Notes under the pieces: model-generated
What the model was told of the DNA's origin: nothing
Databases searched by the model: none
Seen by the model: the letters and a program-made list of their open reading frames with translations, nothing else
Translations under genes and position numbers: made by a program
Part shown: piece after piece, positions 43,276 through 49,618 of the stretch
Layout: each line of letters opens with the position of its first letter
How positions within the stretch are numbered: position 1 is the stretch's first letter
Assembly: GCA_040766655.1 (NCBI GenBank)
Contig: JAXGQB010000014.1
Span: 62,001-126,000, forward strand
Reading direction: 5' to 3'
DNA length: 64,000 nucleotides
DNA from: JALOOB01 sp040766655
Lineage (GTDB): Bacteria; Chloroflexota; Anaerolineae; CG2-30-64-16

Positions 43276-43629
43276 CTACTCCGCCGGCCCGATCGCCTCC
43301 CCCGCCGGATCCGGCGGCCGGACATCGTCGACGCGCGCGACGACCTGCCAACGCCAGCCCCAGCGCGGCCGGCCGTCAGTGAGCAACACGTCGAAGCAAA
43401 ATCCCCCGCGTTTGTGCCCGTACCCCGTCACGACCGCCGGCAGCCAGCCCTCCGCGCCCTGCGCCTGGTTCCAGTACCAGACCGCAGACCCGAACCCCGG
43501 CCGCTCGAATCCGAGATGCAGACTCAGCACCAACGCCAGAGCCCCGTGCGCCTGGTCGAGATGTGCCTGCGCGGCCTGCGCATCATGCGCGATGTGTTGA
43601 CACTCCGAACAGCAGAAATCCAGCATCAA
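43276..43629 (-). CDS. C2H2-like zinc-finger protein of segment A
   Basis: 117 residues. The N-terminus, FCCSECQHIAHDAQAAQAHLDQAHG, fits a Cys2His2 zinc finger (C-x2-C-x12-H-x4-H). The rest (WYWNQAQGAEGWLPAVVTGYGHKRGGFCFDVLLTDGRPRWGWRW) is beta-rich without a known family. The start overlaps the stop of the upstream gene (TTTGATG), indicating coupling. Possible DNA- or RNA-binding regulator. Confidence 0.7.
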   Translation of the reverse strand: MMLDFCCSECQHIAHDAQAAQAHLDQAHGALALVLSLHLGFERPGFGSAVWYWNQAQGAEGWLPAVVTGYGHKRGGFCFDVLLTDGRPRWGWRWQVVARVDDVRPPDPAGEAIGPAE

Positions 43630-44135
43630 ACGCCGCCTCCCGAATCACCATCACCGGCCGCGAACTCGCAGCAATTCAGCAGGCGCTCGAAGGCCTCCAG
43701 GACCGCGTCCCGGAGCTCCGCATCCAGCCGATACAGCCGGACCAACAGCCACACCTCCCGCGGACCCCCGCCGGCCCCGTACCCGCCGCCGATCGCCTCC
43801 CGCAACGCCTCCCGTTCCGCGCGATCCCCGCCGCGCTGGAACTTGTCGGTCGTGATGTCATCGATGCGCGCCAGGAACGCAGCCGCAGCCGCGCGCAGCG
43901 CGGCCGGCTCCCGGACAGCGTCCGGCACCTCCCGCACCGCCCGGAGCCATTCGTGCGCCTCAGAGACCGCCGTCTCCCACACGCCCGCGTTATGACCCGT
44001 TCCAGGCGACACCGCCGTCGCAAAATCGACGGCTTCGGCCAAACCCGACAACAGCGCATAGACGTTTCTCTCCAGGTCCCACCGATCGACAACCACGCCG
44101 GCCGGCTCCCGGCCCTCCCCCGGCACCCCGTCCAT
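43626..44135 (-). CDS. Segment A paralogue family, member 1
   Basis: 169 residues from the ATG at 44135 (GGGAGGGGG site upstream). The central LLSGLAEAVDFATAVSPGTGHNAGVWETAVSEAHEWLRAVRE aligns well with the protein at 45241-45657, so the two are duplicates. Mostly helical; no catalytic motif. Function unknown. Leader copy 9 lies 36 bases upstream. Confidence 0.7.
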   Translation of the reverse strand: MDGVPGEGREPAGVVVDRWDLERNVYALLSGLAEAVDFATAVSPGTGHNAGVWETAVSEAHEWLRAVREVPDAVREPAALRAAAAAFLARIDDITTDKFQRGGDRAEREALREAIGGGYGAGGGPREVWLLVRLYRLDAELRDAVLEAFERLLNCCEFAAGDGDSGGGV

Positions 44136-44170
44136 AGCGCCCCCTCCCGCCGGCACCCAGCCGGCCCCCA

Positions 44171-44190
44171 AAACTCACATAACCCACAAC
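44171..44190 (-). promoter_or_regulatory. Leader motif copy 9
   Basis: Reverse strand GTTGTGGGTTATGTGAGTTT with a TGCGC direct repeat at 44211-44227, 46 bases before TATGTG. Confidence 0.72.
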
Positions 44191-44241
44191 TCCGGCGACC
44201 GTGCTCCCATGCGCAGCCATGCGCGCACGCCCTGGAGCCCG

Positions 44242-44616
44242 TCAATAGTCCTCAGGCAACAGCGCCGTCGTAACCGTATCCTCCGACGCGAGGCCCCCCG
44301 GCTCGATCCCGTCGGTAATGATCCACAGGACCCCGCCGTTCACGTTGTAGGCCGACAGGGTCCGGCCGCCGTGCCGGATCGCGTGCGCGTTCAGCTTCGC
44401 GTCGTCGGCCGTCGCGAAAGCGCCGTCCCGGTCCTCCGCCGCCGTCAAGTCGGTATCCGCGAGACGACCGACCCGGCCCCAATCGCCGCACAGATGTCGG
44501 CGGATGAACGGCCGGAGATCCGGAACCAGCGACAGCGCGCCCGGAGTCGCCACGATCGCGCCGGCCGCGTGCACCTGGTCGACGAACAGCCGCGTCCCCC
44601 TCACATTCTCAGTCAC
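44242..44616 (-). CDS. Mobile-element-associated hypothetical protein
   Basis: 124 residues from a GTG at 44616 with GGGGAGGG upstream. The C-terminal LSAYNVNGGVLWIITDGIEPGG...VTTALLPEDY pattern recurs in small proteins of plasmids and phages (W.IT......T..LLP.EY), whose function is unknown. The frame is open to the ATG at 44763, but the extra 49 residues are Arg-rich and look non-coding, so I prefer the GTG. CTGGTCGAC site 4 and leader copy 10 lie upstream. Confidence 0.65.
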   Translation of the reverse strand: MTENVRGTRLFVDQVHAAGAIVATPGALSLVPDLRPFIRRHLCGDWGRVGRLADTDLTAAEDRDGAFATADDAKLNAHAIRHGGRTLSAYNVNGGVLWIITDGIEPGGLASEDTVTTALLPEDY

Positions 44617-44665
44617 GTCACCCTCCCCAAGCCCCGCGCCCCTGCGTGCCAAACCCGCGCGACGT

Positions 44666-44682
44666 GATCGACCTGGTCGATC
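44666..44682. repeat. CTGGTCGAC repeat site 4
   Basis: GATCGACCTGGTCGATC, a palindrome upstream of the GTG start at 44616. Confidence 0.6.
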
Positions 44683-44780
44683 CGATCGCTTGACAACTAC
44701 CCGCCCCGATGCCGTCGATCGGGTTTGAGTCACCGGCACCCATGCGTTCCAGCGTTTCACCATCACCGGCCCCCCTTCGG

Positions 44781-44803
44781 CCAAAAACCCACATAACCCA
44801 CAG
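44781..44803 (-). promoter_or_regulatory. Leader motif copy 10
   Basis: Reverse strand CTGTGGGTTATGTGGGTTTT. Only the downstream half of the TGCGC block is present (44825-44830), at the same 34-base distance as in copy 9. Confidence 0.68.
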
Positions 44804-44843
44804 ATTCCGGGCGGATGCACGACCGCGCACCCGCCCGCGGCCG

Positions 44844-45254
44844 TCATATAAGCCCGAGATGCAGCAGCCACGACGGGGACCCATGCGGACACACGCCGTC
44901 AGGCTCCACCCAGCAGCCATCCAACGCTTCGCAGCCGCCCGCCTCCAGCCACTCCTCCAGCTGGTCGACCGACGGCGCGTCCCCCGGCTCCAGGTCCTCG
45001 TCATCGTCGCCGGCCTCCAGGTCATCGCCGGCCGGATCATCGACAGGTTCCGCCATTGCCAGGAACACCTCGTCCAGCGACCACGAAACGCCGATAAACC
45101 GCCGGACCCAGTCCCACACGTACCACGCCGCCGGCCGCCCGTCAGGCATCATGTCAGCCGGCCCGAACACCTCCCCCTCGCACAGCAGCACCGGCACGCC
45201 GTACGAGCTCCGCGCCGACGCCGTCGTCAACGTGATCGACTCAATCCGCGCCAT
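44844..45254 (-). CDS. Acidic hypothetical protein of segment A
   Basis: 136 residues from the ATG at 45254. RIESITLTTASARSSYGVPVLLCEGEVFGPADMMPDGRPAAWYVWDWVRRFIGVSW is a possible small globular domain. A strongly acidic stretch follows (DDPAGDDLEAGDDDEDLEPGD) and a C-terminus with three Cys and two His. The start overlaps the end of the upstream gene by 14 bases. Acidic DNA-mimic function is conceivable but unsupported. Confidence 0.65.
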   Translation of the reverse strand: MARIESITLTTASARSSYGVPVLLCEGEVFGPADMMPDGRPAAWYVWDWVRRFIGVSWSLDEVFLAMAEPVDDPAGDDLEAGDDDEDLEPGDAPSVDQLEEWLEAGGCEALDGCWVEPDGVCPHGSPSWLLHLGLI

Positions 45255-45657
45255 CCTGCCCTCCTTGCGCCGCAGCCAGAGCGCGCACCGCCTGCAGCCA
45301 TTCATGCGTTTCGACAATCGACTGATACCACCTCCCGGAACGGTGATTCTCCGGAGACGTCAGCGCCGCGTAGTCGACCGCCTCCGACACGACCGACAAC
45401 AGCCGGCCGAACCGCCGCTCCAACTCCGCAACCTGGACAGACACGCGCACCGGCTGAATCGGCCGGCCATCCGTGCCCGTGCCCGCCGGCCGGCCGTGCC
45501 CCGCCGCAGATCCGGCTCCGAGCGCCAACGCCAGGACCAGCCCGTAAGTTTCGACGACCCGGCCCCGCAGGTCCGGATCAAACGCCATCACCGCCGCGAA
45601 CACCTGGTCGAGCCGATCGCGCGCCGCGCTATCATCCGCCGGCCGGCCCGTCATCAT
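45241..45657 (-). CDS. Segment A paralogue family, member 2
   Basis: 138 residues. LLSVVSEAVDYAALTSPENHRSGRWYQSIVETHEWLQAVRAL matches member 1 (43626-44135). The flanking parts differ, so only this helical core is conserved. Overlaps the upstream gene by four bases (ATGA). Function unknown. Confidence 0.7.
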   Translation of the reverse strand: MMTGRPADDSAARDRLDQVFAAVMAFDPDLRGRVVETYGLVLALALGAGSAAGHGRPAGTGTDGRPIQPVRVSVQVAELERRFGRLLSVVSEAVDYAALTSPENHRSGRWYQSIVETHEWLQAVRALAAAQGGQDGAD

Positions 45658-46280
45658 GCACCCCCCGCGTCATCTAGCAGCCGCTTGAGCTCCGCCTCGC
45701 GTTGCTCAGCCTTCGCGAGCTCCTCCGCGTGCGCCGCCCGTTCCGCGCGTACCTGCCCCAACTCCGCTAACCATGCGCGTTGTCGTGCGACACGCTCCCC
45801 ATACTCCGGATCATGGCGCGCGACCCAGCCCCGCCGATCGTCGGTCCGCTCAAAGACCCAGCCCAACGGACGCATAGCCGAACGCCCCGTCGCGAAGTTT
45901 CCCGGCCCGCTCCCCGTCGGATGCCCCAGCCACGCGAAGACAAACGCCAGAATCTTGTCGTTCGGCATGTATCCGAACTCCGATACCAGGTCCTTCACGA
46001 ACGCCGACACGTCGACGCGCGCCCGCGGTTGTTCGGCCTCCTTTGGCGTGCTCCGAACGCGTACCCGCCCCGCGTTGCGCGTTCCGAACCATCGGCACGC
46101 ATCGCTCAAGAGGGATGCACCGTCCGCGTAAGTGCTTTTGAACGTCTCGACCGCATCTTTCCGATTGCCAAAATCCGTTTGAAGCCGCGCGACCTCCCGC
46201 AGAACAGCGCGCGCCAACTGGTCATCCATCACCAAGTCCCCCGCAGCACTCAGCCAGGGGACCGCCATCACCCCGTCCAT
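45654..46280 (-). CDS. Hypothetical protein with C-terminal coiled coil
   Basis: 208 residues. It has a helical N-terminus (DDQLARAVLREVARLQTDFGNRKDAVETFKSTY), a middle FVKDLVSEFGYMPNDKILAFVFAWLGHPTG, a short GWVFERTDDRRGWVARHD strand region and a C-terminal coiled coil (RAERAAHAEELAKAEQREAELKRLLDD). No known family. It overlaps its upstream neighbour by 13 bases. Confidence 0.65.
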   Translation of the reverse strand: MDGVMAVPWLSAAGDLVMDDQLARAVLREVARLQTDFGNRKDAVETFKSTYADGASLLSDACRWFGTRNAGRVRVRSTPKEAEQPRARVDVSAFVKDLVSEFGYMPNDKILAFVFAWLGHPTGSGPGNFATGRSAMRPLGWVFERTDDRRGWVARHDPEYGERVARQRAWLAELGQVRAERAAHAEELAKAEQREAELKRLLDDAGGA

Positions 46281-46894
46281 AGCACCCCCTCCTCGTACCC
46301 CGCCAAGACGCGCCGCGCCATCTCCGGCCCCGCGGCCGTTCCAGAGTCAGCCAGCGCCGCAGCCAGAACGCCCGCCATCTCCGCGTCGATGCGCCACATG
46401 GCGCCGCAATATGCGCAGCGAAGCACCGTCCACAGGCGCCCGTCGAATGGCCTTTGCTGGACAATTTCGACGTTGCGCAGCGGCCCCTCGACCCGCGGCA
46501 CCACATCCCACTCCGGCCCCTGCGGACAGCTCACCCGATACTGGACCCCCCCGATCCCGGGCGGGAACCCGTGCGCAGGCAGCCAGAGCCCGATCGGGAA
46601 ATGATCCACGTCATCCGGCATGAGCTCCGCAGGCACTGAGAACCCAAGCCCGCGATTGTAGTCCGCCCCGTAGCGATCCAAGCGCACCCACTCATCCGGG
46701 TGATCCTCATCCGGGAACGGGAACCGGAACCGGAACGAGCCGTCCAGGTAATCCGCCGGCGGCAGGTTGCCGTCCACCTTGCCCACGCGGCCGGCCCGGA
46801 CCCATTCGACCAGGTCCGAATACCGCGCGTAGTACGCACTCTCACACGTCGCCAGCTTGATCGTTTGGCCGTCAAGCCTGATATACTCCCCCAT
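46268..46894 (-). CDS. Hypothetical protein with CxxC motif
   Basis: 208 residues. It contains SPRFPFPDEDHPDEWVRLDRYGADYNRGLGFSVPAEL-like strings and a single CAYCGAMW pair near residue 160. No family recognised. The start lies in the sequence GGAGGCGTAGATCATGGG, identical to the junction at the next gene upstream (47116): the stop of the preceding gene and the ribosome-binding site are the same bases. Confidence 0.68.
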   Translation of the reverse strand: MGEYIRLDGQTIKLATCESAYYARYSDLVEWVRAGRVGKVDGNLPPADYLDGSFRFRFPFPDEDHPDEWVRLDRYGADYNRGLGFSVPAELMPDDVDHFPIGLWLPAHGFPPGIGGVQYRVSCPQGPEWDVVPRVEGPLRNVEIVQQRPFDGRLWTVLRCAYCGAMWRIDAEMAGVLAAALADSGTAAGPEMARRVLAGYEEGVLWTG

Positions 46895-46897
46895 GAT

Positions 46898-47116
46898 CTA
46901 CGCCTCCTTCGCCGCGACAGGTTCACGTTCCCCAACCTTGACCAACAACACCCATGCGGAGCCCTCAAGATGGATCATCCGAAACTCCAGAGGCACGACG
47001 CCCCCCGCCGTCAGATCATTGAGCGCTTTAGCCGCGCCCAGAGTCCCATCCGCGCCCCGCTCAAGGACCTTTTCGATCCACGCCGTTTTAACGATTCTCC
47101 GCTTACTTGCACCCAT
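46898..47116 (-). CDS. Small hypothetical protein of segment A
   Basis: 72 residues: basic N-terminus (MGASKRRIVKTAWIEKVLERG), then TLGAAKALNDLTAGG and a beta-rich C-terminus (VPLEFRMIHLEGSAWVLLVKVGEREPV). Its start shares the GGAGGCGTAGATCATGGG junction with the following gene. Function unknown. Confidence 0.65.
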   Translation of the reverse strand: MGASKRRIVKTAWIEKVLERGADGTLGAAKALNDLTAGGVVPLEFRMIHLEGSAWVLLVKVGEREPVAAKEA

Positions 47117-47119
47117 GAT

Positions 47120-47296
47120 CTACGCCTCCCGTCGTGTGAACATCCCGCGCAACCGCGCGGGAGAAGATGCGCGCCGCCCGCGCGCCCAACGCAACCAGCG
47201 AGCCCGATCCCGGCGGGCCCGCCCGCGCGACCAGCCGACCATCACGCCGAGCAGGAACGACGCCGCGCACGCCGACCCGACGACGACGGCCGTCAT
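47120..47296 (-). CDS. Small single-span membrane protein
   Basis: 58 residues. One hydrophobic segment (VVVGSACAASFLLGVMVGW, residues 4-22) is followed by a very basic tail (RGRARRDRARWLRWARGRR). The ATG overlaps the stop of the upstream gene (CCATGAC). Holin-like or membrane-docking function is possible; nothing in the sequence decides. Leader copy 11 lies 15 bases upstream, inside the end of the preceding gene. Confidence 0.65.
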   Translation of the reverse strand: MTAVVVGSACAASFLLGVMVGWSRGRARRDRARWLRWARGRRASSPARLRGMFTRREA

Positions 47297-47520
47297 GGCA
47301 CCGCCTCCGAAAACTCACATACCGGACGGCCGACCCCGGCCGCCGTCGGCACCGGACCGACCAGGACCACGCCGCCGGCCGCCCGCATGATCCGCTCCGG
47401 CTGGACGCCGAAGCGCGCGACGAACGCCGCCCGCGCGTCATCGTCCGAGGTGTCAGGGCTGAAGCCCCGGAAAAACACCGGCCCGTCGTCGCGTGCCACG
47501 TCAAACAGGGTTGCCGTCAT
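47293..47520 (-). CDS. Small hypothetical protein of segment A
   Basis: 75 residues: MTATLFDVARDDGPVFF, then DTSDDDARAAFVARFGVQPERIMRAAGGVVLVGP. The start overlaps the upstream stop (CGATGAC) and the end overlaps the next gene (CCATGAC). Its final codons (VCEFSEAVP) are made by leader copy 11. Function unknown. Confidence 0.65.
   Translation of the reverse strand: MTATLFDVARDDGPVFFRGFSPDTSDDDARAAFVARFGVQPERIMRAAGGVVLVGPVPTAAGVGRPVCEFSEAVP
47311..47330 (-). promoter_or_regulatory. Leader motif copy 11
   Basis: Reverse strand GCCGTCCGGTATGTGAGTTT, inside the 3' end of the 75-residue gene and 15 bases before the next start. Confidence 0.65.
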
Positions 47521-47651
47521 CGCGAGCCCCCCGCCCCGGTCATGCCGAGGAGAACAGCGCACCCGCCGAGGAGCGCAGCCACAGGAACCAGCCCGAAGAA
47601 CAGGCAGACCACCGCAACCAGCCCGAGAACCGTTGAGCCTGTTTGATTCAT
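47517..47651 (-). CDS. Very small membrane protein
   Basis: 44 residues from the ATG at 47651: MNQTGSTVLGLVAVVCLFFG, then LVPVAALLGGCAVLLG, giving one long or two short hydrophobic segments. Coupled to the next gene by ATGA. Function unknown. Confidence 0.6.
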   Translation of the reverse strand: MNQTGSTVLGLVAVVCLFFGLVPVAALLGGCAVLLGMTGAGGSR

Positions 47652-47658
47652 GTCGCAC

Positions 47659-47859
47659 CTACCGCCGCGGCTCGGGAGTCGCCCCGATGAGCTCATAGAG
47701 CAAATCAAAACCGTCCTCAGTGCAATCGTTCAAATCTCCCGTCGGCCCCATCGCGTTCACATCGCACGTACCCGCAACCATCGACCCGATCGTCCCGATC
47801 CAGACAACCGCCAACATCAGGCAGAGAATCAGCACGAGAACCAGCAAAAGACTTTTCAC
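47659..47859 (-). CDS. Small secreted or membrane-anchored protein
   Basis: 66 residues from a GTG at 47859 with AAGGGGG upstream. An N-terminal helix (VKSLLLVLVLILCLMLAVVW) leads to an exported tail with two Cys (TCDVNAMGP and DCTEDGF). The GTG overlaps the stop of the upstream frame (ACGTGA). Function unknown. Confidence 0.62.
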   Translation of the reverse strand: MKSLLLVLVLILCLMLAVVWIGTIGSMVAGTCDVNAMGPTGDLNDCTEDGFDLLYELIGATPEPRR

Positions 47860-48053
47860 GTTGTGCCCCCTTGTGTTGTGTTGCGCCGGAGGCCGTGGTA
47901 TGATCCCCTCCGGCACAGGTTGGCCGACCGTGCCAAGATCCGCGCGGTGGATGCCCCACACATCCACCGCGCACCCGCGTTATAGACCAGCATCACCTCC
48001 CCCGGCAGGTATCGCCCGCCGAAATCCGCACCCTGTACGCACGAACGCAGCAC
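47856..48053 (-). CDS. Doubtful small ORF of segment A
   Basis: 65 residues. Coupling to the next GTG start favours coding, but the frame overlaps a forward promoter (47876-47904) and a perfect 12-bp hairpin (47942-47972), and the predicted peptide has no recognisable features. It may be noncoding. Confidence 0.4.
   Translation of the reverse strand: MLRSCVQGADFGGRYLPGEVMLVYNAGARWMCGASTARILARSANLCRRGSYHGLRRNTTQGGTT
47876..47904 (+). promoter_or_regulatory. Forward-strand promoter inside segment A (2)
   Basis: TTGTGT, 17-nt spacer, TATGAT. The layout, including GGTATGAT, matches the promoter at 43025. Confidence 0.6.
47911..47972 (+). ncRNA. Candidate small antisense-strand RNA (2)
   Basis: Begins about seven bases after TATGAT and ends in GCGCGGTGGATG paired with CATCCACCGCGC (12 bp, loop CCCCACA). 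No U-run follows. Confidence 0.4.
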
Positions 48054-48284
48054 CTACGCACCCCCGCCGGCCGGCACCGCGAACCGATCCGAACCATCCC
48101 CGAAGAACCAGTCCGGCAGCAGCGCAAAGCCGAACGCATCGACCGGACAGTCAACCAGCACCCGCAGGACCTCCGCGCCGTTTAGCTCCGCGTCGACCTC
48201 CGCCGCCTCCCGATCCAGGTATCCGCACATCCGCCGGCCCGCGTCGACCACCGCATAGACCACCGCCACCCGCGACCCCGCCAT
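48054..48284 (-). CDS. Small hypothetical protein of segment A
   Basis: 76 residues: RVAVVYAVVDAGRRMCGYLDREAAEVDAELNGAEVLRVLVDCPVDAF. An alpha/beta pattern without a known family. It starts 12 bases after the upstream gene's stop. Function unknown. Confidence 0.62.
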   Translation of the reverse strand: MAGSRVAVVYAVVDAGRRMCGYLDREAAEVDAELNGAEVLRVLVDCPVDAFGFALLPDWFFGDGSDRFAVPAGGGA

Positions 48285-48295
48285 AGTTCACCCCC

Positions 48296-49063
48296 TCAGA
48301 GAACATGCCGCCCGACGAGCTCAAGCGCCTTTTTGTACGAGACCGCCATCACCCAGCCGGCCCGCGGCCGACCTGGAGAGCGCCAGCGCGCGATCCCCAA
48401 CGCCAGCAACGCATCCCGCCGCCGGACGTACTCCGCACGATCCGGTCCCGTCGCCTTGACCCCGTGCGAGGCCTCAGAACACCCGACCGTGTAGCAGCGA
48501 TGCACGAAGGCGAGGAGCTCCGCGCGTTCCGCCTCCCGTTCCGTCGCCGTCACCGCCTGGTCAGCCTCCGCACGCGCGGCCGCAGGGTTGACCAGCGCGA
48601 AGTCCCGCGCCGGCCGGCCGACGACCCCGTCGTGATTCACGTCCCGGCCGGCCAGCGTTTCGACGGACCACAGCAGCCCGTCGACCCAGCGCAGCCTCCA
48701 GAACCAGCCGGCAGCCAGCGACAGCGCAAACACCGCCGCAACCACGCGCCCGGACCAGTCCCACGCCAGCGCACAGACCGCGACGCCCAACGTCACCGCT
48801 AGCGCCGTTCCGAAGGCCTGGAGAGCCGGCAGCCCGAAATCGACCTCGACCGAGGGTTGCCGCTGGAGCCGCCGCCGCGTCAACTCAAGCGCCGGCCGAT
48901 CGTCATCATCCGCCGCCGGCCGGTCGACATGAATCACCGGACCGACCCACAGCGACCCGCCGTTCCGCGCAGCCCACGGTGAGAGCTCCCCGTCGTCCGC
49001 AGGTCCGAGGAGCTCCCCGGCCTGGTCATTCAGTCGGACAATCTCCCGCCCGATCCCCGCCAT
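48296..49063 (-). CDS. Membrane protein of segment A
   Basis: 255 residues from the ATG at 49063. Two hydrophobic segments (FGTALAVTLGVAVCALAWDW and VVAAVFALSLAAGWFW) are followed by VDGLLWSVETLAGRDVNHDGVVGRP, where DVNHDGVVG resembles a calcium-binding or dockerin-like loop. A helical C-terminal domain contains a Cys pair (CYTVGC) and a GRPRAG basic segment. Function unknown. It overlaps the preceding gene. Confidence 0.65.
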   Translation of the reverse strand: MAGIGREIVRLNDQAGELLGPADDGELSPWAARNGGSLWVGPVIHVDRPAADDDDRPALELTRRRLQRQPSVEVDFGLPALQAFGTALAVTLGVAVCALAWDWSGRVVAAVFALSLAAGWFWRLRWVDGLLWSVETLAGRDVNHDGVVGRPARDFALVNPAAARAEADQAVTATEREAERAELLAFVHRCYTVGCSEASHGVKATGPDRAEYVRRRDALLALGIARWRSPGRPRAGWVMAVSYKKALELVGRHVL

Positions 49064-49259
49064 CCGGCACCCCCTCCTCCAGCGCGGCCGCGGCCGCAGC
49101 GGCCGCAGCCGCCCGTCGCGCGTTGACGACCGCCGCCCCCATGCGCGCAATCTCCCGTCGCCGTTCGGGAGACAGCCGCGCCGCGCGCGCCGGACCGCCC
49201 TTCTTCCCGGCTCGATTGCCAGCCAGGAACCGCCCCGTCGTTTCGTCGCGATCCGCCAT
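49026..49259 (-). CDS. Small basic protein, right-end gene of segment A
   Basis: 77 residues from the ATG at 49259 with GGAGGAGGG upstream. DRDETTGRFLAGNRAGKKGGPARAARLSPERRREIARMGA is a typical N-terminus of small phage DNA-binding or stress-like proteins (TGRF..GN.AGKKG). A poly-Ala helix follows. It is the first gene of the leftward operon. Confidence 0.68.
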   Translation of the reverse strand: MADRDETTGRFLAGNRAGKKGGPARAARLSPERRREIARMGAAVVNARRAAAAAAAAAALEEGVPDGGDRAGDCPTE

Positions 49260-49280
49260 CGGAAACCCTCCTCCCCAGGC

Positions 49281-49309
49281 TTGAAGATGTGCTCCAGCCG
49301 TGCTAGAAT
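49281..49309 (+). promoter_or_regulatory. Forward-strand promoter at the right end of segment A (3)
   Basis: TTGAAG, 17-nt spacer, TAGAAT, reading towards the att site and the right-end hairpin. Confidence 0.65.
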
Positions 49310-49325
49310 GAGCCCGGAAACGCAA

Positions 49326-49364
49326 AACGGCCCCCCGTTCCCGAAGTGGGAACCTGGAGCCGTT
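49326..49364. other. Right-end hairpin of segment A
   Basis: AACGGC pairs with GCCGTT and the inner GTTCCC with GGGAAC. It shares its layout and blocks of sequence with the left-end hairpin at 33321-33355. Confidence 0.7.
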
Positions 49365-49394
49365 AGGATGCTGTCGCCGGACTTAGGGGTTTTT

Positions 49395-49436
49395 ACTCTG
49401 GATCAGAAGTTTGGGGTTCGAATCCCTGTCCCCGAG
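49395..49436 (+). repeat. attR of segment A
   Basis: 42 bp identical to the tRNA-Gln 3' end. The 5' half of the tRNA is absent, so it is not a functional gene. Confidence 0.92.
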
Positions 49437-49448
49437 TATACCCTCAGT

Positions 49449-49482
49449 TTCCGAACCGTCTGATTGTGTCAGTGGTTCGGAA
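49449..49482 (+). terminator. Terminator-like hairpin after attR
   Basis: TTCCGAACC pairs with GGTTCGGAA, with an inner CTGA/TCAG, then TTGTCTTT. Position just after a tRNA 3' end fits a tRNA terminator brought in with segment B. Confidence 0.7.
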
Positions 49483-49618
49483 TTGTCTTTAATGAACTCC
49501 TGACACTCTCCGCTCCTCCGTTCCGATTGACGCCCTCCCGGTCCTGGTCTACAATCAGATCGCTCAGAGACGCAGTTCCGCCTGGCGGCCGGCCACCGCG
49601 GGCCGGCGAAGAGGGCTG

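Larger units (their letters stand above)
33283..49436. mobile_element. Segment A: putative phage satellite integrated at tRNA-Gln
   Basis: Bounded by 42-bp direct repeats of the tRNA-Gln 3' end. It encodes a tyrosine integrase near the tRNA, a replication initiator with internal iterons, a ribbon-helix-helix regulator, a resolvase-like nuclease, a methyltransferase, a P27-type small terminase and a PLD-like protein. All genes lie on the reverse strand with many ATGA overlaps. No large terminase, portal, protease, capsid or tail genes are visible, and there are no conjugation genes. Size (16.2 kb) and content resemble phage-inducible chromosomal islands. A decayed prophage is the alternative, but the tight gene packing argues against decay. 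Confidence 0.75.

Noticed and set aside
43179..44273. Forward-strand ORFs in segment A
   Set aside because: GC-rich shadow frames, rich in Arg, Pro and Ala, opposite genes with ribosome-binding sites and coupled starts.
33531..47330. Conserved peptide VCEFCGR read in one frame of the leader motif
   Set aside because: The conservation is of nucleotides: genes use different frames through the motif or stop inside it, and variant copies break the peptide.
49395..49436. Second, third and fourth tRNA-Gln genes
   Set aside because: Only the 3' half is present at 49395, 55125 and 57605; the acceptor 5' strand and D arm are missing.
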